DNA of 64,000 nucleotides from Vibrio sp. CDRSL-10 TSBA (GCA_039696685.1 CP155566.1:1736001-1800000); one strand, 5' to 3'. Positions 1-10,608 are shown, counted from the first letter of the stretch. Made by a program: numbers and translations. Notes: generated by a model not told the origin, from the letters alone.

Positions 1-165
1 ATTAACAAGGTCCCGAATAAACAAGATAACGATTAATCCACTATCGCTCAGCAACGTAAGCTAATTACGCGCTTAAGCTTAATTACACGCGTAAAACAAG
101 CAAGCGTAAGTAAATACGTTCCAGGTCAGACATTCGTTCATTTCTCAACCAATACGGAAATTATC

Positions 166-982
166 ATGAAAAAAGTGACTCTGAGTCTTGCTGCTACCTC
201 ACTTCTGCTCGTCAGCTATTCTGCCAGCAGCGCCGAAGACGCTTCACGTATCCGACTGGCCACAACAACCAGTACCTATCACTCCGGGCTGCTTGATTAT
301 TTATTGCCCCAGTTTGAAAAAGAGTCCGGTTATAAAGTGGACGTGATTGCTGCCGGTACGGGTAAAGCACTGAAAATGGGCGAAAACGGCGACGTGGATC
401 TGGTGATGACCCATGCACCGAAAGCCGAAGCGAATTTTGTTGAACAAGGTTTCGGTATCGAACCTCACAAACTGATGTACAACGACTTTGTCATCGTCGG
501 TCCGGAAAACGACCCTGCACACGTGGCAGAGCAAAAAGACATTGGCGCGGTATTTAAGCAAATTGCGACGCAGGACGTGACTTTCGTTTCTCGCGGTGAC
601 GATTCTGGTACGCACAAGAAAGAGATGGGTATCTGGGCACAAACCAAGATTGAACCTAACTTCGGTGGCTATCGTTTCTGTTGGCCAGGGCATGGGCCCG
701 ACGCTGAACATGGCGTCAGAAATGCAGGCTTACACCATGACCGACCGCGGTACCTGGCTGGCTTACACCAATAAACTGGATCTGAAAATCCTGTTCCAGG
801 GAGATAAAGCGCTGTTTAACCCGTATCAGGTCATTCTGGTCAACCCGGAGCGTTACTCAACCCTCAACGTCAAAGGCGCAAAAGCGTTTCATGACTGGCT
901 GATCAATGCCGAAGGCCAGAAGATGATCAACGAGTTTAAACTCAATGGCCAACAACTGTTTGTTGCCAACGCCAACGAGTAA
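166..982 (+). CDS. tupA: Tungstate ABC transporter substrate-binding protein TupA (one frameshift in this sequence)
   Basis: Periplasmic binding protein of a TupABC-type oxyanion importer. The N-terminus is a signal peptide (MKK, a hydrophobic stretch, then SSAED near residue 22). The mature part starts with the family pattern RLATTTSTYHSGLLDYLLP and contains AAGTGKALKMGENGDVDL and SRGDDSGTHKKE, both oxyanion-binding loop signatures. The reading frame breaks at the TTT at 675-677: removing one T gives ...GYRSVGQGMGPTLNMA..., the family sequence, and the frame then runs to 982, about 271 aa in all, normal for TupA. The permease gene follows 9 nt later and the ATPase after that. The TTTSTY/SGTHKKE pattern fits TupA better than ModA or PstS, but tungstate versus molybdate preference is inferred from family only. 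Confidence 0.88.
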
Positions 983-991
983 GCGCTATCC

Positions 992-1690
992 ATGAGTCTT
1001 TGGCAAACTACCCTGGATGCGCTGACATTACTGGTAAATTTTGACTCAGAACTGTGGGAGATCGTTGCGGTCTCCTTCAGTGTCTCACTGGCCGCATTGT
1101 GTCTGGTCATCGCCCCTGCGGTGCTGCTGGCATTTATGCTGGCTTATACCAACTTTCGTGGTAAGTGGGCTCTGCTGTCCCTGATTAATACCCTGCAGGC
1201 AGTACCGACTGTGGTTATCGGTCTGCTGCTGTATATGCTGTTGTCACGCTCCGGTCCGATGGGTGACTGGCAAATGCTGTTCACCCAAAAGGCGATGATC
1301 TTCGGCCAAATGCTGATTTGTTTCCCCATACTGGTTTCCATGATGCATGGCGCTTTGCAATCCAGTGATCGCCGCTCAGTGGAAACCGCTATGACACTCG
1401 GTGCATCAATACCGCGTATTACCGCTACAATGATATGGGAAACGCGTTTTCCTTTATGTGCGGCCACCATTACCGCTTTTTCCCGCATCGTGACGGAAGT
1501 GGGCTGCTCGATGATGGTCGGCGGCAATATTATGGGTCTGACCCGCAATATTCCGACGGCAATCGCAATGGAAAGTCATAAAGGCGCTTTTGCTCAAGGC
1601 GTGGCACTCGGTATGGTGCTACTCTGTCTGGCACTGGCGTTAAACTTTTTGCTCTCAAGTATGCGTGGTAAAGGATATTTACGTACCTGA
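992..1690 (+). CDS. tupB: Tungstate ABC transporter permease TupB
   Basis: Inner-membrane permease, 232 aa with about five or six hydrophobic segments. It carries the binding-protein-dependent permease loop ETAMTLGASIPRITATMIWETR (residues about 131-152), an EAA-type motif that contacts the ATPase. AFSRIVTEVGCSMMVGGNI near residue 165 is typical of TupB/WtpB-like permeases. It begins 9 nt after tupA, so the two are surely co-transcribed. A gap of 193 nt separates it from the ATPase gene, unusually wide for such an operon. Confidence 0.9.
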   Translation: MSLWQTTLDALTLLVNFDSELWEIVAVSFSVSLAALCLVIAPAVLLAFMLAYTNFRGKWALLSLINTLQAVPTVVIGLLLYMLLSRSGPMGDWQMLFTQKAMIFGQMLICFPILVSMMHGALQSSDRRSVETAMTLGASIPRITATMIWETRFPLCAATITAFSRIVTEVGCSMMVGGNIMGLTRNIPTAIAMESHKGAFAQGVALGMVLLCLALALNFLLSSMRGKGYLRT

Positions 1691-1883
1691 TCGTCAACAA
1701 CACATAACCGCTAATAAGGTATGACTGTTAACGCAACATGGCTACCAAGATAACTATTACAAAAATCCTGATCGTGACACCACCTCTGTTTTTGTACCTC
1801 GACTGGCTTATTCAACCCCTGGGTCTCGTACAAAGGTCTGATTTGGTTTCTCAAAAAGTTAAGCTGCTGCATAAGGACGTGGA

Positions 1884-2594
1884 ATGTCGATTAAATTAAC
1901 CGCGAATCAGTTATCAATGCGCTTTAAAGATCGCGTTCTGTTTCATATTTCCGATCTGTCGATCGGGCCTAATGACGCTATCTATCTCAAGGGCGATAAC
2001 GGTGTCGGTAAAACGACCTTACTCAAGATTTTGTCCGGATTGCTGTCACCCAGTATGGGCTCTGTTTCGCAGTCCCGGACATGGTGGCGCCGTCTGTGGC
2101 ATGGCCGTGCTCATCGCGACGTTATTTATCTTCATCAAAGCCCTTACCTGTTCGATGATACTGTCTATCAAAATGTGGTGTACGGGATTCGTTATTCTGC
2201 CTTGTCTGCTAAAGACAAACGTGCTGAAGTAATCACTGCACTGCGCATGGTCGGTCTGGAGACCTTAGCCGACGAGCATGTCTCGGTATTATCCGGCGGC
2301 GAAAAGCAGCGTGTTGCCATGGCCAGAGCCTGGATTCTGAAACCGTCTATTTTGCTGATGGATGAGCCGAGTGCGTCATTAGATCAGGAATCCATCAACA
2401 GATTAGTTATAATGGCCAAAGACTTACTGGACAGAGGCTCCAGCCTGGTAATTACCAGTCACCAGAGCAACGCTTTGACCGCATTATGTAAGAAGCAGTG
2501 GTGGATAAAAGATCGCACCTTAATTGAGTCGCCATTACTGCATATCGTTAAAGAAGAACAAGAGAATTCCTATGTTACTTCCCTCTCAAACTAG
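1884..2594 (+). CDS. tupC: Tungstate ABC transporter ATP-binding protein TupC
   Basis: Cytoplasmic ATPase subunit, 236 aa, with all nucleotide-binding motifs visible: Walker [10 protein letters not shown] (about residue 37), Q-loop region [10 protein letters not shown], signature LSGGEKQR (about 138), Walker [13 protein letters not shown] (about 158) and switch His in ITSHQ. The start at 1884 has a good ribosome site (AAGGACG about 7 nt upstream). Its 3' end overlaps the mobA start at 2572 by 23 nt, which ties tungstate/molybdate uptake to cofactor assembly by translational coupling. It pairs with the TupA/TupB genes just upstream. Confidence 0.9.
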   Translation: MSIKLTANQLSMRFKDRVLFHISDLSIGPNDAIYLKGDNGVGKTTLLKILSGLLSPSMGSVSQSRTWWRRLWHGRAHRDVIYLHQSPYLFDDTVYQNVVYGIRYSALSAKDKRAEVITALRMVGLETLADEHVSVLSGGEKQRVAMARAWILKPSILLMDEPSASLDQESINRLVIMAKDLLDRGSSLVITSHQSNALTALCKKQWWIKDRTLIESPLLHIVKEEQENSYVTSLSN

Positions 2595-3160
2595 TTGGGT
2601 TATTTTAGCCGGTGGCCAGGCCAGCCGGATGGGCGGAAACGACAAAGGTCTGATTACACTCAATAACAAACCTCTTATCCAGCATGTGCTGGAACGATTA
2701 ACCCCACAAGCCGAACATATCCTGATCAACGCGAACCGTAATCAGGATTGGTATCAACAATTTGCTCCTGTGGTGAGCGATGAATTTGCTGACTTTCCCG
2801 GCCCTCTGGGCGGCATTCATGCCGGACTCAAAGCAGCGTCAACCGATTGGGTCGGATTTGTCCCTTGTGACAGCCCCATGATCGCGACCGATTTAGTACA
2901 GCGTTTTTGTGACGCCGTCACTCCGGAATGTGACATTCTGGTTGCCAGCGACGGGCAACACACTCAGCCGGTCTTTACTCTGTTCCATAAACGAGTGCTG
3001 CCTAAACTGAGCGCATTTCTTGAACGGGGCGACCGCAAAATTGTATTACTTTACAATGAATGCCACACTCGTGAAGTCGATTTCCGCGACTGTCCGGATT
3101 GCTTTTTTAACCTGAATACGCCACAAGAGCTGGCTCAGTTTCGGAGCATTACAGCCATGA
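2572..3160 (+). CDS. mobA: Molybdenum cofactor guanylyltransferase MobA (one frameshift near its end)
   Basis: Transfers GMP from GTP to molybdopterin to make the guanine dinucleotide form of the cofactor. The N-terminal nucleotide-binding loop [15 protein letters not shown] is at residues 11-25, with [11 protein letters not shown] near 75 and the metal-binding VPCDSPM near 99. As written, the frame reads straight through into MobB. Removing one T from TTT at 3139-3141 makes MobA end ...QFGALQP followed by TGA at 3158-3160, which overlaps the ATG of the next gene at 3157 (ATGA). The corrected length is 195 aa, normal for MobA. I therefore call a separate mobA, not a MobA-MobB fusion. Confidence 0.85.
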
Positions 3161-4969
3161 ATACTTCTGTTCGTCAGACGAATGACCGTCAGACTTCAGC
3201 CCCTAAACTGCCGCTGCTCGGATTTGCCGCCTACTCAGGTACCGGTAAAACAACCTTGTTGGAAGCACTGCTGCCTAAACTGACTGCAGCCGGGCTGCGG
3301 GTAGGCGTACTAAAGCATGCCCACCACAATTTCGATGTCGATAAGCCGGGCAAAGACAGTTATCGTCTGCGTAAAGCCGGCGCTTCCCAGATGTTGATTG
3401 CGTCCCGTAACCGTCATGCACTGATGACCGAAACCCCGGATGCAGAAGCCGAATTTGATTACCTTCTGACCCGTTTTGATCATCAGCAACTGGATCTGAT
3501 TCTGGTTGAAGGTTGTAAAAACATTGCCTTCCCCAAAATTGAACTGCATCGCGCAGAAGTCGGTAAACCCTGGCTTTATCCGAATGACAGCAACATCATC
3601 GCTGTAGCCGCTGACGAAAAAATTGAATCCGAATTACCTCAGCTCAACATTAACGACCTGCAGGCCATCAGTCAGTTTGTGCTCGACTATACACACGAGT
3701 TTCACGCAGCGTCTAAGCCCGCTGCGCCGCAACCGGCCAGCTGCGATACCTTGTCTCCGGCGTTTTTGTCGGTCACAGAAGGCGTGGAAAAAATTCTGTC
3801 TGCAGTCCATCCGATCAGTGACGCAGAAGTGATCTCCGTCGGAGCCAGTTATGGCCGCGTACTGAGCGATGAAATCGTATCCCCTATCAATGTTCCGGCA
3901 TATCGCAACTCTGCTATGGATGGTTACGCGATTCGTAGTGAAGACTTCAGCCTTGAGCAGTTTGAAGTCATGTGCGAAGTGCTGGCCGGACACGGCTATC
4001 CGCAGCCGTTACAAGCCGGACAAGCAGTAAAAATCATGACTGGCGCGCCCGTTTCCGGCGGGTGGAGATACCGTTATCATGCGCGAGCAAGCCAAACAGG
4101 ATGGGCAATTTGTCTCCTTTGGCGACGCCGTGATTAAAGCGGGACAAAATGTCCGCCAGGCAGGTGAAGATCTGGCCCAAGGCCAGTCGGTATTTCTTCC
4201 TGGGCAGCGTATCCGGTCAGCTGAAATGGGAATGGTTGCCTCACTGGGCATGACGACGGTACCTGTCTATCGCCGTCTCAAGGTGGCGCTGTTTTCGACC
4301 GGAGATGAAGTTCAGGCACCTGGGACAGAGACCAACGGCCACTCCATTTATGATTCAAACCGCTACACGCTGATGGGCCTTTTGCAACAATTGGATTGCG
4401 AAGTGATCGACTTTGGCATCATCGAAGACGATGAAATCATGATGATGGATACGCTGGTGCAGGCGGCCCAGTCTGCCGACATCATTATGACCTCCGGCGG
4501 CGTATCCGTCGGTGACGCCGATTTCATTAAGTCAGCGCTGGAAAAACTGGGCCGAATTGATTTTTGGCGCATCAATATGCGTCCTGGCCGTCCGCTTGCG
4601 TTTGGAGAAGTAGATAACACCCCGTTTTTCGGGTTGCCGGGAAATCCGGTCGCGGTGATGGTGTCATTCATTAATTTTGTCGAGCCTGCGGTGCGTAGAA
4701 TGCAGGGCGAACATGACTGGCAACCACTTAAAGTTCAGGCGCTGGCCAGTGAAGATTTACGCTCTCGCCAAGGGCGGACAGAATTCAGTCGTGGTATCTA
4801 TCATGTCAATCATCAGGGGCAACTGGTGGTGCAAACCACGGGTAAACAAGGCTCTGGTATTCTGCGTTCGATGAGCGAAGCCAACTGTCTGATTGAGATC
4901 GGCCCGGCCATTGATACAGTAAAAGTCGGTGAAAGCGTGACAATCATCCCACTACAAGGCAGAATCTAG
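3157..4969 (+). CDS. moeA: Bifunctional MobB / molybdopterin molybdotransferase MoeA (one frameshift in this sequence)
   Basis: Two-domain protein. The N-terminal MobB GTP-binding adaptor has Walker [16 protein letters not shown] near residue 25 and [15 protein letters not shown] following it. The C-terminal MoeA inserts molybdate into adenylylated molybdopterin ([62 protein letters not shown]). The frame breaks in MoeA at GGG 4060-4062. Removing one G restores [14 protein letters not shown], the expected family sequence, and the whole is then about 603 aa. MobB-MoeA fusions are known in Vibrio. The start at 3157 overlaps the corrected mobA stop. Confidence 0.85.
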
Positions 4970-5009
4970 GCCGCTAAACAGCCTTAAAGCAGTTGGAGAG
5001 AGAATTAGC

Positions 5010-5282
5010 ATGGCTCGTACCATTATTTATACGTACAAAAATCAGGATAAAACGCTGTCGTTTTCTTATGAAAAGCACCGCAATATTCACGAAGCGGTCG
5101 CCGAAGCAGAAGGCATCGACCTGACATCCTATCTGAAAATGGAACAACAGATTGAGGCCATTTCAGATAGTAAAGCGGTACGCAATTATCGTGATAATCA
5201 CTTCAAAAAGCTGGGTTTTGGCACCATCACTCTCAAACCGAAGGAAAACTTTGGTGTGGGTAAAAAGCCAAAAGCAGAATGA
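5010..5282 (+). CDS. DUF2960 family small protein
   Basis: A 90-residue, lysine-rich cytoplasmic protein without a signal peptide or membrane segment. From memory it resembles the DUF2960 family of Vibrionaceae and relatives, whose function is unknown. The ribosome site GGAGAGAG lies about 8 nt before the ATG. It lies 40 nt after moeA on the same strand and is followed at once by a hairpin terminator, so it is probably the last gene of the tup-mob-moe transcription unit; nothing in the sequence links it functionally to the cofactor. Confidence 0.75.
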   Translation: MARTIIYTYKNQDKTLSFSYEKHRNIHEAVAEAEGIDLTSYLKMEQQIEAISDSKAVRNYRDNHFKKLGFGTITLKPKENFGVGKKPKAE

Positions 5283-5283
5283 T

Positions 5284-5315
5284 AAAAAGGGCTTACCAAA
5301 CGGTAGGCCCTTTTT
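5284..5315 (+). terminator. Rho-independent terminator after the tup-mob-moe-DUF2960 unit
   Basis: A GGGCTTACC / GGTAGGCCC stem with a short loop, flanked by AAAAA on the left and TTTTT on the right, starts 2 nt after the stop codon. Confidence 0.85.
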
Positions 5316-5373
5316 GTATTCGTGCTTCTTGTGTTCATGCGCCACGTCGCTGACTCAGCAAACGCTCAGGTAC

Positions 5374-5446
5374 TATTTAAAAGGAATTACTTAATATTTA
5401 AAAGGAATTACTTAATATTTAAAAGCAATTACTTAATATTTAAAAA
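5374..5446. repeat. 21-bp tandem repeat, about 3.5 copies, containing the nagK stop codon
   Basis: The unit reads TATTTAAAAGGAATTACTT followed by AA, at 5374, 5395 and 5416 (one G-to-C change in the third copy), then a partial copy to 5446. The minus-strand nagK gene ends inside it (stop at 5429-5431), so its last four codons are repeat-derived. Confidence 0.9.
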
Positions 5447-6340
5447 CGCCGCGCCGCGCACACCACCTGAATCGCCGTGTTTGGCCTGAATAATTTTAGG
5501 GCACTTAGCAACCGACAGCAGGTGTTTTGGAATACGTTTCGGCAGTTCCTGGTAAATCAGTTCAAAGTTAGACAAACCACCGCCCAGCACAACAACATCC
5601 GGATCGTTCGCGGTAAAAATGTTAGCAAAACAAATGGCCAGCATTTCCATAAAGCGCTCAACATGTTCCTGAGCTTTTGCTTCGCCCTGCTGATACGCAT
5701 TAATAATATCGATCGCCGCTTTCTTCTCGCCAAAATAGTGCTGGTAGATCAATTCAAAGCCACGACCGGACAGATAGTTATCCAGACAACCTTTATTGCC
5801 GCAGCCACAACTCAGCAGAGGCGCTTTATCGGCACCTAAGTGGAACCAGGCATCAATCGGCATGCGCATATGGCCGACTTCACCGGCAACGTGATTACGA
5901 CCGGAGAAAACCTTACCCTCAAACACAAAGCCACCGCCAAAACCTGTCCCCAGGATCAAGCCCATCACCGCCGGCTCATCTTTCAATTCGTCGTCCCAGG
6001 CTTCAGATAGTGCAAAACAGTTAGCATCGTTTTCAATCTTAACCTGACGGCCGATTTTCGCTTCCAGATCGGCGCGCAGCGGTTTGCCATTGGCTGAAGG
6101 AATATTCACCGTCAGCACAGTCGCGTCATCAGCGTCTTCCATGCCTGGTAAACCAAGGCCAATCGTACCTTGCACGCCAAATTGCTGGTCATATTTCGCC
6201 ACCAGATCCGCAATCGTCTCCACCAGTAACGCGTAATCGTCTGTCGGGGTAGCAACGCGCTCGGTTGCCATGCGCTCAAGCTTATTATTGAAGGCACCAA
6301 ACTCAATCTTGGTCCCGCCGACATCGAAGCCGTAGTACAT
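5429..6340 (-). CDS. nagK: N-acetyl-D-glucosamine kinase NagK (ROK family)
   Basis: Phosphorylates GlcNAc recovered from chitin or cell-wall turnover to GlcNAc-6-phosphate in the cytoplasm. The N-terminal ATP-binding [12 protein letters not shown], the ROK motif [16 protein letters not shown] with GTGFGGGFV, and the zinc-binding [19 protein letters not shown] cluster are all visible. Starting at the ATG at 6340, behind AGGAGA, gives 303 aa, the length of E. coli NagK; an upstream in-frame extension lacks a ribosome site. The last residues (LNIK) are encoded by the first unit of a 21-bp tandem repeat. A fructokinase- or glucokinase-type ROK role is possible, but length and sequence favour NagK. 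Confidence 0.88.
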   Translation of the reverse strand: MYYGFDVGGTKIEFGAFNNKLERMATERVATPTDDYALLVETIADLVAKYDQQFGVQGTIGLGLPGMEDADDATVLTVNIPSANGKPLRADLEAKIGRQVKIENDANCFALSEAWDDELKDEPAVMGLILGTGFGGGFVFEGKVFSGRNHVAGEVGHMRMPIDAWFHLGADKAPLLSCGCGNKGCLDNYLSGRGFELIYQHYFGEKKAAIDIINAYQQGEAKAQEHVERFMEMLAICFANIFTANDPDVVVLGGGLSNFELIYQELPKRIPKHLLSVAKCPKIIQAKHGDSGGVRGAAFLNIK

Positions 6341-6557
6341 GTGATTCTCTCCTAATAAACCCCGAGTCGGGGAAAAAGCCATTCCTGGCAACAATAACCG
6401 GCACAGGCGAAATACACCCACACAGGCAAAATCAAACCGCGCTATTATCCATAACCCGATTTACCCATTCCGTGACAAAACACCGGTTTATTCGGCTATG
6501 CCGACTGTTTGCGTAACATGCAACCAGTCTGAATGAGTATCAACGGGCATCAAGACC

Positions 6558-7286
6558 TCATCGGCAAGTCTGGTGGGTAAGATAGGCCTGCAATGCCTGT
6601 TTGGTTTCACTGCTTTTCATGCGTGATTTGGCGAGCAGATAACTTTCCCGAAACGCATCAAACCACAGACGCAAAGTATCAGCGGCGGCATGTTCGCCAA
6701 ATTTGTCCAGAACCAGACTGGCTACTTCCGCGGTCGCCAGATGCTGCTCGTTATCGGACTTGCGCATCACGTAACGCGATACCGTTTCCGGCTCAATTGA
6801 CACCAAAGGCAGACTCGCCAGATAGGGTGATTTACGGAAAATACGTTTGGCTTCCCGCCAGCTGCCATCAATCAGAATCAGTAAAGGTTTACGGCCGTTG
6901 ATCTCGGCCGTCACATCGCCCAAAACCCGTGGTTTATCGGCTTCATCTTGCGCGGGAAAAACCAGCACCGGATAATAGTCTGGGTGAGTTAGCAGCGCTA
7001 ACATTTCTGCATCCGGCTCAGTACGATGCCATTGATAAACATAGGTTTCCTTGATGGTATCGGCAATCAGGCGCCCGGTATTGCTCGGTTTAAATACTTC
7101 GTTTTCCGATACAATCAACATCACAGCCACTCCGGTTTCCACATCCGGCTGATGAGGACACAGGCAATGCGCTTCAGCGACATGGCAAAACTGACAGCGA
7201 CTGATGCGTGATCCGCGCGCAATAAATGGTTTAGTTGATCGTTCTAAGCGATACTGATACAAATGATGAAAGGCGTGTGTTCTCAT
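6558..7286 (-). CDS. DTW-domain tRNA-uridine aminocarboxypropyltransferase (TapT-like)
   Basis: A 242-aa member of the DTW/TapT family that transfers the 3-amino-3-carboxypropyl group of S-adenosylmethionine to a tRNA uridine. The N-terminal cysteine cluster CQFCHVAEAHCLC (residues about 31-43) is present. The family signature appears as LIDGSWREAKRIF (about 136), with DGSW in place of the more common DGTW, followed by the downstream arginine-rich core. It is monocistronic on the minus strand. Family assignment is firm; the exact modified position is inferred from E. coli TapT. Confidence 0.8.
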   Translation of the reverse strand: MRTHAFHHLYQYRLERSTKPFIARGSRISRCQFCHVAEAHCLCPHQPDVETGVAVMLIVSENEVFKPSNTGRLIADTIKETYVYQWHRTEPDAEMLALLTHPDYYPVLVFPAQDEADKPRVLGDVTAEINGRKPLLILIDGSWREAKRIFRKSPYLASLPLVSIEPETVSRYVMRKSDNEQHLATAEVASLVLDKFGEHAAADTLRLWFDAFRESYLLAKSRMKSSETKQALQAYLTHQTCR

Positions 7287-7517
7287 AACCCGGGCTGATG
7301 ATAAAAATGGACAGCAGATTTTACTGTCCTACTGTGGTACATGCCAGCCCTGATTGGCCTGGCATCGGTAAAACGGCCCGGCAGACAACGCCAATCGGTC
7401 ATAAGGCGGGCAAGGAAATAAGACGCGCAAAAACGGCAAGCGGATACGCAGAAAAGCGCAGTGGCGTGTGCCTGCCGGCAGATGGTCAAAAGGAAACCTG
7501 ATGGTTCGGAGGCTTTG

Positions 7518-8309
7518 ATGTTACAACATACGGATATGATTCGGTTGCTGATTTTCATTCTAGTGCTCCTTGCTTGCGCGCTGTGGGAATCTAATCAACC
7601 ACGCAAACCCCTGTCATGCAGTAAATGGCAGCGTTGGCTCAACAATTTAGGCTTAGTCGGTCTCAACAGCATTATTCTGGCGTTGGTGATGCCGGTGGCA
7701 GCGTTATCGGCGGCGATGTGGTCTGAGCAAACCCGTTTCGGTGTTCTGTACTGGCTTGATGTTCCGGCTTATATAGCGGTGCCTGTTGCCATCATCGTAC
7801 TCGACGTGATCATCTACACCCAACATGTTCTGTTTCACCGCATTCCCTGGTTGTGGCGGATGCACCGTATGCATCATGCCGACCAGGATATCGACGTGAC
7901 AACCGGCGCGCGTTTTCATCCCCTTGAGATCATTGTGTCTATGTGGGTTAAGGTCGGTGCGATTACCCTGCTCGGTGCACCCGCGCTGGCCGTCGTCATC
8001 TTTGAAGTGTTACTCAACGCCAGTGCGATGTTTAATCACAGCAACGCCCGCTTGCCGCTCAGAGCAGACCGCTGGCTAAGAAATGTGATTGTCACGCCGG
8101 ACATGCACCGGGTGCACCATTCAGTGATTGAACGGGAAATGCATTCTAACTTCGGCTTTTTTCTCTCGGTGTGGGATCGCGTGTTTGGTACTTACATAGC
8201 CCAACCTCAGCAGGGTCATGAACAGATGAAAATCGGCCTTAACCAGTTTCAACGCGGCAGAGAGCAGTGGCTGGATAAAATGCTGACCCAGCCTTTCCGT
8301 GAGCGTTAA
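7518..8309 (+). CDS. Sterol desaturase / fatty acid hydroxylase family membrane protein
   Basis: Integral membrane di-iron oxidase family, about 263 aa from the ATG at 7518 (ribosome site GGAGG). Three or four hydrophobic segments surround the histidine boxes HVLFHRIPWLWRMHRMHH, FNHSNARL and MHRVHHS, which form the di-iron site in this superfamily. The substrate cannot be read from sequence; bacterial members act on various lipids. A strong bidirectional hairpin follows at 8358. Confidence 0.82.
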   Translation: MLQHTDMIRLLIFILVLLACALWESNQPRKPLSCSKWQRWLNNLGLVGLNSIILALVMPVAALSAAMWSEQTRFGVLYWLDVPAYIAVPVAIIVLDVIIYTQHVLFHRIPWLWRMHRMHHADQDIDVTTGARFHPLEIIVSMWVKVGAITLLGAPALAVVIFEVLLNASAMFNHSNARLPLRADRWLRNVIVTPDMHRVHHSVIEREMHSNFGFFLSVWDRVFGTYIAQPQQGHEQMKIGLNQFQRGREQWLDKMLTQPFRER

Positions 8310-8357
8310 TACTGAACAGCAGTGGATAAGCATCAACAATAACCAAATTAGTAACCC

Positions 8358-8387
8358 AATAAGGCGCAGTTTTCACTGCGCCTTATT
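8358..8387. terminator. Bidirectional hairpin terminator
   Basis: AATAAGGCGCAG / CTGCGCCTTATT stem with a TTTTCA loop, between the convergent desaturase and chemoreceptor genes. Only a weak U-tract is present on either strand. Confidence 0.7.
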
Positions 8388-8397
8388 ACTATGTTAC

Positions 8398-8434
8398 TTT
8401 GATGCTTTGATGCTTTGATGCTTTGATGCTTTGA
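8398..8434. repeat. 8-bp tandem repeat (TTTGATGC), 4.6 copies
   Basis: Perfect copies at 8398, 8406, 8414 and 8422 plus TTTGA, in the gap between the desaturase terminator and the chemoreceptor stop codon. Confidence 0.9.
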
Positions 8435-8474
8435 ACGTAATCGCGAATTAGCGACTGACTGAAAAAGGCAGCGC

Positions 8475-10529
8475 TTAAGAGGTCAGCGTATATTTATGCA
8501 ACATGGTTTGCTGGTGACCGGCGATATCCGCAACCTGCTGAGAACTTTCCAGCATCGCTTCAACTTGCTGTTTTGTGTGAGTACCCTGGTCAGATATCTG
8601 GCTGATTGACTGACTGACATCTGCCGTCGCCCTCTCCTGCTCTTCCGTGGCCACAGAAATCTGCTCAACCCGTGCGCGGATGTGTGATACCGCCTGAGCG
8701 ATGTCGCTAAATGTCGTCTTCACCGCCTCACTCGAACTCAGTGCATCGACCATTTCTACCCGTGAATCTTCCACCGACTGACGCGAGCGACTCGCCGCCT
8801 GCACTAACTCAGTCATCATGGCGCGGATATTAGCCGTTTGGGTGCTGGTGTCACTGGCCAGTTTGCGTACTTCATCGGCAACCACCGCAAATCCTCGTCC
8901 CTGTTCACCGGCCCGGGCCGCCTCAATCGCCGCGTTGAGAGCCAGTAAATTGGTACTGTCGGCAATACCGCTGATCACATCAACCATTTCGCGGATTTTA
9001 CTCACGTGGGTATTGAGTTCATGCATCGCTGTTTCGTTGATATTCAGGGTAGACTCGAGTGACTGCAGACGAGTCCGGTTCTGGTCCACGACCGTCACGC
9101 CGTGCGAAGCGTGCTCTGCCGCCGAAACCGCATCGGTATAGGATTCATTGGTCACTGAAGCAATTTCGCGAATCGACGCTTCAAGCTGGTTAATCGTGGT
9201 GACCATATTAATCAGTGACTGGTTCTGTGCAGCCAAGCTTTTATCTGATTCGCTGGCCGCATCATGGCTCAGCTCTGCGGTTTGATACAAGGTTTCACAG
9301 TTGCGTGTCACCGTCGCCAGTGAATCACGGGTACTGTCAATCACCTGGTTGAGTTGCCCCGCAATGTGATGGAATTCCTGCGGTCCGCTTAAACCAGCCT
9401 GATGAGAAAAATCGTGCGCGGTCATCGCGGTCAGCTGAGCACTGATGTTATTCATCCCCAGATTGACCCAGCGGCGTAAACCAAACCAAGCCAGAACAAT
9501 CATCATCACCAGAAGCGCGCCGCCGATTGTCTGCGTCCAGCGCACATTCTGCATCGTCGCCTGAACTTCCTGTTTCTGATCAGCAATAAGGACGCGCGCA
9601 TCATTCGACATCGCATTCAGCTGAGAAATAATTTTCTGAGCCACCACTGCCGCTTGGTTAAAGTCCTGGTTTTGCTGTTGGGAGGTGCGCAGTTTTTGCA
9701 GGATTTGGTCCAGAATACCACCCTCTTTAAACCCGTCTTGTACCATAGCGTAAGGGGCCGTCAGGCTGGCAAATTCTGTTACATCGGGATGCCACTCCTT
9801 AAAATCATCGAAGGCCAGTTCCAGACCAGCAAGACGATTTTTCAGCTCTTTATACTGGCTGTTTGCCTGAGTCAGGTCACCTTGCATCATCAGCATCAGA
9901 AACGTGCTTTCCATCGAACTGGCGGACGCAGTAAATCGGTTCGCTGCATCCATAGAGCTGGGGTTGTCCACCGCCAGAAACGAGGCAATCCGGCTCATTT
10001 CCGGGCCAATAGAGCTCATGCCATAACGAAAACCGGTTGCTTGGCCTGCTATTGTCTGCTGCTGTTGCAGCTGCTGATCCTGCGCTTGCAGTATCGCGCC
10101 GGAAAGCTGCTTGAGCTGCTCAATATTTTGTACCAAAGCCTGCTGTTTCTGCTTATCGACAAGATCATTAAACTGGGTCGCAAAACTGTCCATTTCGAGC
10201 AGGATTTTTTGCGCCTGCTGCGCTAAATCGGCAATTTGTTGCTGAGTTTTACCCAGCTCTTCGGCATTGGCTGCACGCGTGCCATAGCCCAGGTACTTTA
10301 CCTGTTCGAGGATATTCTGTGTCAAAGCCGCGTTATTCATTGCCAGCGGCAATGCTTGCTGGGAAAGGTGGTTGAACTGATCGCCAACCCGGCCTATACC
10401 TTTGATACTAGTGACAGAGAGAATAATGACGAGTAAGGTGATCGTCATGAAGATGGCGGTCAGGGTCTGGATAAGTGACAGCACTTTGCCCTGTTGAGTC
10501 GGCTGAGTCATAGAAATTGAGAATCCCAT
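8475..10529 (-). CDS. Methyl-accepting chemotaxis protein
   Basis: Chemoreceptor, 684 aa from 10529 (an internal ATG at 10511 is an alternative; neither has a strong ribosome site). An N-terminal membrane segment (about residues 25-50) is followed by a long, glutamine-rich helical periplasmic domain of about 270 residues, a second membrane segment near 335 ([16 protein letters not shown]), and a HAMP-like linker. The cytoplasmic signalling hairpin carries [20 protein letters not shown] and [18 protein letters not shown]. The C-terminus lacks a CheR-binding pentapeptide. The ligand is unknown; the all-helical sensor resembles four-helix-bundle types more than Cache domains. Confidence 0.9.
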   Translation of the reverse strand: MGFSISMTQPTQQGKVLSLIQTLTAIFMTITLLVIILSVTSIKGIGRVGDQFNHLSQQALPLAMNNAALTQNILEQVKYLGYGTRAANAEELGKTQQQIADLAQQAQKILLEMDSFATQFNDLVDKQKQQALVQNIEQLKQLSGAILQAQDQQLQQQQTIAGQATGFRYGMSSIGPEMSRIASFLAVDNPSSMDAANRFTASASSMESTFLMLMMQGDLTQANSQYKELKNRLAGLELAFDDFKEWHPDVTEFASLTAPYAMVQDGFKEGGILDQILQKLRTSQQQNQDFNQAAVVAQKIISQLNAMSNDARVLIADQKQEVQATMQNVRWTQTIGGALLVMMIVLAWFGLRRWVNLGMNNISAQLTAMTAHDFSHQAGLSGPQEFHHIAGQLNQVIDSTRDSLATVTRNCETLYQTAELSHDAASESDKSLAAQNQSLINMVTTINQLEASIREIASVTNESYTDAVSAAEHASHGVTVVDQNRTRLQSLESTLNINETAMHELNTHVSKIREMVDVISGIADSTNLLALNAAIEAARAGEQGRGFAVVADEVRKLASDTSTQTANIRAMMTELVQAASRSRQSVEDSRVEMVDALSSSEAVKTTFSDIAQAVSHIRARVEQISVATEEQERATADVSQSISQISDQGTHTKQQVEAMLESSQQVADIAGHQQTMLHKYTLTS

Positions 10530-10608
10530 TCCACAATTGAAGGTCCGCCGCCATGGTAAGAAGCAAATGTGTCAGAAATATTTCACACAGATTTCAGTTG
10601 AGTGACAA

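Noticed and set aside
2524..4137. MobA-MobB fusion protein
   Set aside because: Explained by one extra T at 3139-3141, which hides a stop overlapping the next start.
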